64,000 nt of DNA from Echinometra lucunter (lineage: Eukaryota > Echinodermata > Echinoidea > Camarodonta > Echinometridae): the NCBI GenBank assembly GCA_029962745.1, contig CM057161.1, positions 7,313,383 to 7,377,382 on the forward strand, read 5' to 3'. Position 1 is the first letter of the stretch; the number at the start of each line of letters is the position of its first letter. The translations under genes and the position numbers were made by a program. Of this stretch, positions 58,401 through 64,000 are shown one piece after another. Below the pieces are notes generated by a model. It worked only from the letters and a program-made list of their open reading frames with translations. It searched no databases and was not told the origin of the DNA.

Positions 58401-61400
58401 AAACATAGTATATAGAGGTCTGAGTAGGAGACTATAGGAGATCAATGGGGATCATGTTCTATAGCTGCTCCAGACCATGAGTTTGTACAACTTTATATTG
58501 ACGCAGCCAATAGTTTCAGTTTCAGTTTCAGTTTATTTTCATATTTCACATAAATGATGATACATGCATGCAAGTGAGAAATAATACAGAAATATACATA
58601 TGAATGACATCATAAATAAGACGATTCATAATACAAAGGGGGAAATTGGAACATACAAACACGTAGACCTTAATATATTCACCATGAGCTTAAGACAAAT
58701 TAATTTAAAAAGTGAAATATGAGGGAATCTAATAAAAAGCTGAGCTTGTAATTAAAGATTCCCTAGATGGTTTAAAGAAAAGTCTGTGATATTTGCATGT
58801 TATTTGGAGAGATCTATTTTTTTTAAAAAGTACAAAAAGGAAAAAAAAAGAAAAAAGGAAAAAAAAAGAAAAAAGAAAGGGGCAAGGTAAACAAACAAAC
58901 AACAAACAAAACACACACCTAAGGAAATAAGGGGCTGAGGAGCCATCGCGTAAGTATTTAGGAGGGATAGTTTTAATTTGCGTTTAAATGTATACAATGA
59001 GCTGCTGTTAGTTAATTGTGGGGGGAGGTCATTCCATAGTTTTGGTCCTGTAAATATCATTGTATTGTGGGCTAGTGCTGTTCGAGTACGTGGAAGGTGA
59101 TAAAAATGGCTTTGTCTGGTTGAATAAGAGTGAACTGAATAATTCATGACAGTAGGCCGTCTTGCTAGGATTCTCTCAAGACGCAAAGCATTTGGAATAA
59201 AGAGTTGGCTTCCTTGAGATTCTTGAGAGGGATTTGATCGTTATGTGATCAAATGGAATATTGATTGATGAAATTGAGATAATTGATAGCTTTGCTATAT
59301 CTTACAACAATGAAATATAATGTTCTCATATATTCTGAAAGTTTGGGATCATAATTCGCCCCAGAAATATGATTTTTAGCAATTTCAAAATGACTCCTCA
59401 TTTGCCCTTGATACAACTGGACAGCCTCATGGAGTGTTAGAGTGCTTTAATTACACCTTCATTCATTGCCATCCTAGCCAAAAATTCATCAAGGTAATAA
59501 ACTGATTTTGAGAGAAAATAAAAGAGTAGGTCCTTGTGCCAAATTTTAGCCTAATTTGATATCCTTTCATACCAATTTGCCATGGACTATTGAATACCCT
59601 TCTGTGCTTCCTCACAAACAAAAGAGCGCAGAGGAGCTCCTGTGGGCTCTTTTGTTCAGAACTTCAAAGGCTCTTTACTCTGAATAGAGGTTATTGATTC
59701 CTAATTATCTAAAGTGTTTTTGAGGGGGCTATTGTGGACCAATTTGGATGAGTAATATACCATTGGAAAGCTGAGAATCTCTAATTTCAGATGAGTTATA
59801 AAACAGCAAAATGAATTTTGGCAACTTATTCGTGGTTTTGAGGCGGCGGGTCACATATATAGAATGAACACCCATCTATAAAGACTGCCCTTTTTGGTTT
59901 TCTTAACAATTTTTCTCAGTGAAATGTGTTTTAACCATAGACATATAATAAATTTACTAGGCAAAAAGCAGCACGTGCGGATATCATTACGCGAATGGCA
60001 TTAGGTCCTTCCTCTTTCAGATCATTTGAAGGCCGACCTAAACACCCGTTATCGTTGCATTATTCATATCTATTGCGCATATCACTTTTGTTATGATTTA
60101 ATGCGCATTTGTTGCGCATGTTTTTAGCCGATGGACGTAATGTTTTAAAACATGCACAAACGCACGCTACTCCTTGGAATCATCTTACAAAATGAATTAT
60201 TCATTTTTGCTCATGAATATTGATGGGTGCTTAAGTCGGCCTTCTAATGGATCTGGACAAAATTGCGGAGGTTTAGGGGCCTGGTTTTAACCCATTGAAC
60301 ACTAAGCCCAAGATAACTCACTCTAGGGTCTATTGAAAATGTATATTGAAATCATGCTCAACGGGTTAAAGAACCTGTACTTTGAAGCTTGTTCAGATAT
60401 GGCTCGACAAACCTCCATAACATTTTTAGTGTTCAGATATCGCGCGGCAAACCATGCTGCTTAATATGCTAATGAATACAGCATATACCAATTCTTAAGT
60501 GCTTTATAATCAACCTTTCCCATTCACTTTGAGACAGTTTCTTCCACATTTCAATCTCATGACCAGAAACAAAACTTTATATTTGATGCTGAACTTTCTT
60601 GTTCTGCATACAGCTGCTACATCCGCCTGCAGAAGCCCAACGCAGCCATCCGAGACTGCATCAAGGGGATCCAGCTTAACCCAGACTCCGCCCAGGCTTA
60701 CAAGTGGAGGGGGAAAGCCCACCGTTTACTGGGACACTGGGAGGAGGCCAGCAAGGATTTGCAGATGGCTTGCAAGCTGGATTATGATGATTCGGCCTAT
60801 GAGATGCTCAAGGAGGTTGAACCCAGGGTGAGAATAAAAAATAATTACATTTAATAAAGATTTAAAAGAAAAACAACTATAACTGCAAGATCAAGAGAGT
60901 TTAAATGTAAATGTTAGCATCAATATTTGTCGTATTCATTATGCTGTAGAATGTTGTTGAAAAGTGTAACTTAAACTTTGACATAATATTTGAACTACAA
61001 AATGCTTTTAACTTATTTGCAAATTTATCATCCTGAAAGTCACAAATGTTCATAGATTTTCTTTGAGGCAGAAACTGAATAATTTTGATTTCAAGATTTG
61101 ATGATGAATGATTTTCTCTTAATCTGGACTTGCTGAGTAGACATTTGGTTATTTTTTTTCTTGTTTATTAAATTATACCTAATAAATTTTCATTTCATGT
61201 TTGTTCATTATACCCCCACCAAACGAAGTTTGAAGGGGGTATATTATATAGGAATTAGTGTATGGTCGGTAGTCGGGCGCCGGGCGGTCGGTCGGTCTGT
61301 TGCAAATCTTGCGGATCGAACCACTTCCTCATTTCTCGAGCAATGCTCATGAAATTTCACACACTCATTGGGGCGGGGATACCTTTAGTGATATTTCTCG

Positions 61401-63427
61401 TTTTTGTTTGTGATGTATCTTGATTTACACTATGTTATGTTTATGGATTTTCAGGGCCTTCGGATAAAAAACGTTAGTTTAAACTACTGATAAAGCCACT
61501 CTCTATGAAAGAAAAGACTGAATAAATAAAAGAATAAATAAAGAGATGTTTTGGGTTGGCCCTGTGGCCTTATTTTGTTCCTGCTTATATGACACATGTA
61601 CCCTAGCCTGTAATCTAGGCGGAGGATGCAGCTATTGTCTTTGCTGTTACGCTAAACGTCTGATGTGGCGAGACTATTGTCTTTGCTAAGCGATACGTAT
61701 GATGCGGCGAGACTACGAACAGTGGTTGCGTCAGCATCCACCACCTATAACCACTTGTGTACGTAATCACTGTTTATGTATATTAAAAATGGCGGAGCTA
61801 TGAATAATTCAACAACCGCACCAAATACGGCATCCCAATGTTACATTTGACCAATCGAATGTAAGAAGCCGCGACGAAAAAGATTTTGCTGGTCCATTAG
61901 TAGACGGGGGTAGTAAATTGGGAGATAGGGAGATAAAACTGAAAGCCTTTTAAACATATGTTTTTCTTGCACAGAACAATCGTTGAATCAAATAATTTTG
62001 ATATGTAATTGACAAAGAAATTTTTTTTTGGGTATTTTAAAGAAATAACGTTATCAAATTTACGATGACAAATTAGTATTTCCCCCATGTTTCGAATCCA
62101 TTAAATAGTCTCTTCACGAATATAATCACAACACAAGGGAATTGTTTGGTATATCGCGCTCTTTCCAAATCCAGTAGGTAAGGCAACAAAATCAATAATG
62201 CTACAAATGGCAGATTCTTGAAGTTCTCGGAATTTACCTCCAGGAATGCCTAGTTTGTTGGCCGTGTAAGTCAAACCTCCTCGCAGAAGATCGTCGCGTT
62301 TGCAAATACTCACCATCTTGGATGACGTAATGTCATGTGACTCATGAATTGCATATGCATTGGCCTCTTCTCCAAACATATTTCTGATTGGTCGAATTCA
62401 TTTCTTATTCATGAGGATTTTTCGTACGAAAAACTGCCACTGATTCATAGTCAATAATAAGAAAACAACGACTAAAGCAAGACGAGCGGTTCTAGGCGGT
62501 AAGCATCCACTGTTCATAGTCTCGTCGCATCAGACGTATCGCTTAGCAAAGACAATAGTCTCACTGCATCATATGTTTAGCGTAACAGCAAAGACAATAG
62601 CTGCATCCTCCGCCTAGATTATAGGCTACATGTACCCCTGCAAAAAAAAAAAAAAAAAAAGCTCTTTCGCCAATATCCTGCACTATCTAAGTTCTGAAAG
62701 TGTATTAATCAACTGCAAAAAAAACAAAAACAATTGTACTAATACAGTTAGTATGTATAAAATAACTCCCCCCCCCCTTCCCCCCAAAAAAACTTTACCC
62801 AGCAATCTGGGGGTTAAGGAGTTTGAATAAAAAGGATAAAGGAATGGCTTGTTAGTTGTTTAAGTATGCATTCTTCAACTTTTCTGTGTCGATTATTGAT
62901 ATTAATACATGTAGTTTTACTTGTGTTGCATTAAATACCATGTTTCTAAGCACTTTAAACATAAAGGGACCTCCCCTTGGTTGAAATGCCTTAGGGTGTT
63001 TGGAGTCATTTGTGATCATATGTGCTAACTATGAACTTTTCTGTTTTGTCGCAAACTTTTTAAATAACAAATTGAATTTTATTGTTGTTAGTCTGAAGAT
63101 CTTGTTTTATAGGTGAATTAAAAAAAAAAAAAAGAATATGATTTTACAGTGATCAGTGATATATCTTCAAATAAGAAAATTGGTCTATCCTCTGGAATCG
63201 AAAGAGGGATGAAGAGCCTCATAAGTTCAAGACACACTTTCAGAAAATATTAAGGTATTTTATGCTTTTCTTCCAATCTTGTCATTTTCTCTCTGTCCTT
63301 CACAATGCAGGCCAAGAAGATTGCTGAACACAAGAGGAAGTATGAGAGGAAACGTGAGGAACGAGAACTGAAGGAGAAGAAGGAGAGGGTCAGAAAGGCT
63401 AAATTAGCAGCGGAAAAAGCACGGAAG
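46358..63427 (+). CDS. ST13: Hsc70-interacting protein Hip, 5' five exons
   Basis: Exons 46358-46467, 55908-56086, 57145-57367, 60614-60827 and 63311-63427 join in phase to 281 residues and continue beyond the window. Residues 1-36 form the Hip N-terminal dimerisation segment ([20 protein letters not shown]). A Pro/Glu-rich linker follows, then [20 protein letters not shown], the TPR region ([60 protein letters not shown]) and the charged helix (HKRKYEREREER-like, KKERVRKAK). The order and sequence match ST13/Hip, a cytosolic co-chaperone that binds the Hsc70 ATPase domain through its TPRs and stabilises the ADP state. The GGMP repeats and the C-terminal STI1/DP domain of the family would lie downstream. 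Introns are large and transposon-rich. Confidence 0.95.
46652..47027. mobile_element. hAT-like foldback element with perfect 8-bp duplication
   Basis: Flanked by TAGTAATG at 46644-46651 and 47028-47035. Ends GGCAAACCCGGAGAATAGG / inverted GGCAAACCCAGAGAATAGGG, with GGAACGCGCGC further in. It lies about 180 bases into ST13 intron 1. Confidence 0.8.
47755..49125 (-). mobile_element. Decayed LINE fragment (RT domain)
   Basis: Minus-strand frames read [90 protein letters not shown] and [11 protein letters not shown]. The catalytic YADD is changed to YADN. 5' truncated at about 49125; distinct from the LINE at 43.4 kb. Confidence 0.9.
49126..49736. other. ST13 intron 1 sequence, partial repeat
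   Basis: Contains a third, decayed copy of the 116-bp unit that follows (GCTGACAATAGGAAAGTAGT near 49309) and an AGAGGGC box at 49534. No coding evidence. Confidence 0.4.
49737..49957. repeat. 116-bp tandem duplication with 10-bp hairpins
   Basis: Two near-identical units start at 49737 and 49853, each opening with the hairpin GCAAGGTTAT-TAG-ATAACCTTGC and containing GTACGGGGGAAATTACTGAC. Confidence 0.85.
49959..50396. mobile_element. Foldback element with internal CTATACC tandem
   Basis: Ends CCCTGTGTTCAGACACAAAA and inverted TTTTGTGTCTGAACAGGGG. Near the left end four units of about 19 bases (GCTATACCGAAATGGTAT-type) run from 49989 to 50060, and each is itself a small palindrome. Confidence 0.7.
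50583..50911. mobile_element. TTAA-target foldback element A
   Basis: Bounded by TTAA at 50579-50582 and 50912-50915. Ends AGAGGCTCTGGCGTGGGTTT and inverted AAAGCCCATGACAGAGCCTCT. TTAA targets are typical of piggyBac-like elements. Confidence 0.75.
50916..51473. mobile_element. TTAA-target foldback element B, 250-bp arms
   Basis: Shares the TTAA at 50912-50915 with element A and ends at TTAA 51474-51477. The arms are inverted copies over about 250 bases each, from GTCCACGTCAGAAGTTTCAC to TCTAACCCCCATAGTC, around a loop of about 40 bases at 51180. Confidence 0.85.
51478..52545. other. ST13 intron 1 sequence, nothing recognised
   Basis: AT-rich sequence with GGGTACCC words near 52010-52200. 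No gene or clear repeat boundary. Confidence 0.4.
52546..53446. mobile_element. AGGTCA-rich element, long copy
   Basis: Starts TATGCCTCCGCCCACCGTAG, ends GGCGGAGGCATAA...GAGGATTCATCTAG. The interior has five to six units of about 165 bases with GATAACTTAAGAACC, CTTCAAACTTGGC, GGGAGGGACAATGATCTGAT and AAGGTCAAAGGTCA. The short copy at 57671-58152 has the same ends. Confidence 0.85.
53573..54360. mobile_element. Related AGGTCA-rich repeat beginning GTCGAGCCACCGAAGGTGG
   Basis: Has TCCGTCCGT runs, TTTGGAACCAAACTTG and GCTCTATAGGGACCTCAAT units of about 190 bases and AGGTCAAAGGTCAAATGAGG. Interrupted by the element at 54016-54283. Contains a poly-G run at about 54326-54345. Confidence 0.65.
54016..54283. 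mobile_element. PIF/Harbinger-like MITE
   Basis: 268 bases flanked by TTA on both sides (54013-54015, 54284-54286). Arms of about 105 bases: CACTATGAACATGAC...ACAAAATAAACAACC on the left and the inverted copy on the right. A TTA duplication is typical of PIF/Harbinger. Open frames in the arms are chance. Confidence 0.75.
54361..55037. other. ST13 intron 1 sequence, nothing recognised
   Basis: No repeat boundary, RNA gene or exon could be supported here. Confidence 0.4.
55038..55768. mobile_element. TTAA-type foldback element, split by a SINE
   Basis: The right arm (55640-55768) ends at TTAA 55769-55772; its inverse (TAGAAGCACAAAAA, AGAAAGTTAGGAAATTTTGA) matches the left arm at 55045-55140. 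The inner arms CAAACACAAATTGGC / GCCAATTTGTGTTTG lie at 55401 and 55625. The left arm is cut from the rest by the SINE at 55142-55395. Confidence 0.65.
55142..55395 (+). mobile_element. tRNA-derived SINE
   Basis: A box TGGCTCAATTGATAGAGC and B box GGGTTGGATCC at tRNA spacing (55156-55210), a unique body, and an ATT microsatellite tail at 55373-55395. Confidence 0.8.
55908..56086 (+). CDS. ST13: ST13 exon 2, Pro/Glu linker
   Basis: Acceptor CTAAAG ends at 55907 and donor GTAGGT starts at 56087. Encodes [16 protein letters not shown], a Pro-Glu dipeptide run of six to seven units, and EESDL, matching the acidic linker of Hip. Confidence 0.92.
56102..56934. other. ST13 intron 2 sequence
   Basis: A short GAT microsatellite at 56125-56160; otherwise nothing recognised. 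Confidence 0.4.
56935..57075 (+). repeat. TTAA-bounded dispersed repeat, copy B
   Basis: Starts TTAAAGGAGAATGAAACCC and matches the block at 1166-1300. Ends about 70 bases before ST13 exon 3. Confidence 0.6.
57145..57367 (+). CDS. ST13: ST13 exon 3, first TPR
   Basis: Acceptor TTGGCAG ends at 57144, donor GTGAGA at 57368. Encodes [27 protein letters not shown] and the first TPR unit. Confidence 0.95.
57460..58330. repeat. Tandem duplication, second copy disrupted by a transposon
   Basis: GTTTGGTTTGGGATGCT, TATGTTCAACTATTTAAACC and TGATTTATGCACTGACATGG occur at 57465-57640 and again at 57648-58310; in the second copy the element at 57671-58152 separates GGGATGCT from ATGTTCAAC. Confidence 0.8.
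57671..58152. mobile_element. AGGTCA-rich element, short copy with defined ends
   Basis: Same ends as 52546-53446 (TATGCCTCCGCCC ... GGATTCATCTAG) with two to three internal units, so it differs mainly in unit number. The uninterrupted neighbour copy of the host sequence fixes its ends. Confidence 0.85.
58513..59190 (-). mobile_element. LINE 3' end, 5' truncated
   Basis: Minus-strand frame reads [40 protein letters not shown] and [16 protein letters not shown]-terminal motifs. The 3' end is a GAAACT tandem tail at 58513-58535. Confidence 0.8.
59191..60284. other. ST13 intron 3 sequence
   Basis: No recognised gene or repeat boundary; contains TTGCGCAT words near 60070-60120. Confidence 0.4.
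60285..60370 (-). repeat. Dispersed repeat, inverted copy of 13946-14040
   Basis: ATTGAACACTAAGCCCAAGA then TAACTCACTCTAGGGTCTAT is the reverse complement of the copies at 13946 and 15740, with a GGGTTAAA border. Confidence 0.55.
60614..60827 (+). CDS. ST13: ST13 exon 4, second and third TPR
   Basis: Acceptor TACAG ends at 60613, donor GTGAGA at 60828. Encodes [40 protein letters not shown] and [20 protein letters not shown]. Confidence 0.96.
61208..61402 (+). repeat. Dispersed repeat related to 2540-2870
   Basis: CGAAGTTTGAAGGGGGTAT, CTTGCGGATCGAACCACTTC and AGCAATGCTCATGAAATTTC, ending GATATTTCTCGTTT, match the DCLK-intron copy. Confidence 0.65.
61604..62628. mobile_element. MULE-like element with 123-bp inverted ends and 9-bp duplication
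   Basis: Flanked by CATGTACCC at 61595-61603 and 62629-62637. Ends TAGCCTGTAATCTAGGCGGA / inverted TAGCCTATAATCTAGGCGGA, paired to about 61726 and from 62506. Each arm contains two related sub-units (CTATTGTCTTTGCTGTTACG and CTATTGTCTTTGCTAAGCG). Long inverted ends and a 9-base duplication are typical of Mutator-like elements. It carries a helicase-like fragment and no transposase. Confidence 0.7.
62101..62379 (-). pseudogene. RecQ-like helicase N-terminal fragment carried by the MULE-like element
   Basis: 92 codons from an ATG at 62379. The string [14 protein letters not shown] followed by [19 protein letters not shown] matches RecQ motif 0 (FRxxQ) and motif I (Walker A, PTGxGKS). A few residues usually lying between them (a GKDV-like stretch) are missing, and the frame stops right after [10 protein letters not shown] with no motifs Ia-VI. 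It is a gene fragment, either captured by the transposon or the first exon of a longer gene now cut off. Confidence 0.55.
62638..63310. other. ST13 intron 4 sequence
   Basis: Poly-A run at 62641-62659 and a short C-rich stretch near 62768; otherwise nothing recognised. Confidence 0.4.
63311..63427 (+). CDS. ST13: ST13 exon 5, charged helix
   Basis: Acceptor ATGCAG ends at 63310, donor GTAGGA at 63428. Encodes [19 protein letters not shown] followed by a Lys/Arg/Glu helix, which in Hip contributes to Hsc70 binding. Confidence 0.94.
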
Positions 63428-63439
63428 GTAGGACAATCC

Positions 63440-63740
63440 CATGGTAGCTCTTCATAGCACTGTGGCAGGGGCAGCGCTACAGGGGAGCGGTGGGGGGGGG
63501 GGGCAAATGCCCCCCTACGATTTTTCAAGTAATAACAAAAAGACAAAAAGGGGAGAAAAAAAAGAAGAAAAAAAGAGGAGGAAGAAGAAAGAAGAGGGTG
63601 GGAAAAGAGAGGCCTGGGGCTTGCAACTATATAATACCCCTATCTGTTCATTTAAAACGTCAATAAATTCACCTATGTGTCATCTTGCTCCCCCCCCCAA
63701 TCAAAATACCCTGGCGCCCCCCCTGTACATTGGTGTGGTC
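63440..63740. repeat. Dispersed repeat related to 7430-7770
   Basis: TTGCAACTATATAATACCCC, TAAATTCACCTATGTGTCAT and CAAAATACCCTGGCGCC match the DCLK-intron copy, with G and C homopolymer runs at the same places. Confidence 0.65.
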
Positions 63741-63764
63741 CTTTTGAAAGGGAGCGTGGGTTGT

Positions 63765-63850
63765 GAGAGGTAAAAGATGATTTGTGAGCATTCTCCATCT
63801 TTTGATATCAGTTTGGAAGAATATCATAGTAGAAATGTCCCCTGTAAAGA
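63765..63850 (+). repeat. Dispersed repeat related to 8385-8490
   Basis: GATGATTTGTGAGCATTCTC, TATCAGTTTGGAAGAATAT and GTAGAAATGTCCCCTG match the earlier copy. Confidence 0.6.
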
Positions 63851-64000
63851 GGCATCATGGTCTACTGGATACGTCCCCGGACTGTAGATCACAAGGTTGG
63901 CAGTTCGAGTCCCGCCATGGCACCAATGTATTTGGCAAGACATTAATAAACAATTGCCACTCTCGACCCAGGTGTAGTAAATGAGTACTTGGTAGGAAGA
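63851..64000 (+). mobile_element. tRNA-derived SINE, cut by the window end
   Basis: Head with TGGTCTACTGGATACG (A-box position) and GGCAGTTCGAGTCCCGCC (B box), body TTTGGCAAGACATTAATAAA and CACTCTCGACCCAGGTGT. Same family as the decayed SINE at 14604. Confidence 0.8.

Overview
The window is animal nuclear DNA: widely spaced exons with GT-AG introns, no bacterial-style gene packing, and a very high load of small transposons. The gene content and the repeat families (short GGGCCC-ended foldback elements, TTAA-bounded foldback elements, tRNA-derived SINEs, AGGTCA-rich repeats) suggest a marine invertebrate deuterostome, most likely an echinoderm such as a sea urchin. The species assignment is inference; the gene calls rest on reading frames, splice sites and motifs.

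Layout. (1) 934-14447, plus strand: the 3' eleven coding exons of a doublecortin-like kinase (DCLK) gene, covering the Ser/Pro-rich linker and the full CaMK-type kinase domain; the doublecortin domains would lie upstream. Splice phases agree at all ten internal junctions. Its introns carry LINE, MITE, hAT-like and LTR/tRNA-like pieces, and a tandem array of decayed copies of one of its own exons. (2) 14448-24607: DCLK 3' flank with SINEs, a miniature LTR-like element, microsatellites and a long AT-rich stretch that may be a 3' UTR. (3) 24608-25107: a run of exactly 500 N (assembly gap). (4) 25108 to about 42870: four direct tandem units of about 4.3-4.5 kb, each carrying an intact three-exon minus-strand gene for an acidic protein of 243-303 residues that I do not recognise. 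This is the best candidate for something undescribed. (5) 43.4-45.8 kb and 47.8-49.1 kb: two decayed minus-strand LINEs. (6) 46358-63427, plus strand: the first five coding exons of ST13 (Hip, the Hsc70-interacting co-chaperone), continuing past the window edge. Its introns hold many datable insertions with clear target-site duplications, including a Pack-MULE-like element with a RecQ-helicase-like fragment.

DCLK (microtubule-associated kinase) and ST13 (Hsp70 cochaperone) are unrelated housekeeping/neuronal genes; nothing in the sequence suggests joint function. The acidic-protein family between them is transcribed in the opposite direction, has its own conserved twin-CCAAT promoter and poly(A) signal in each unit, and appears to evolve by tandem duplication plus expansion and contraction of a GAG/GAA/GAC-rich tail.
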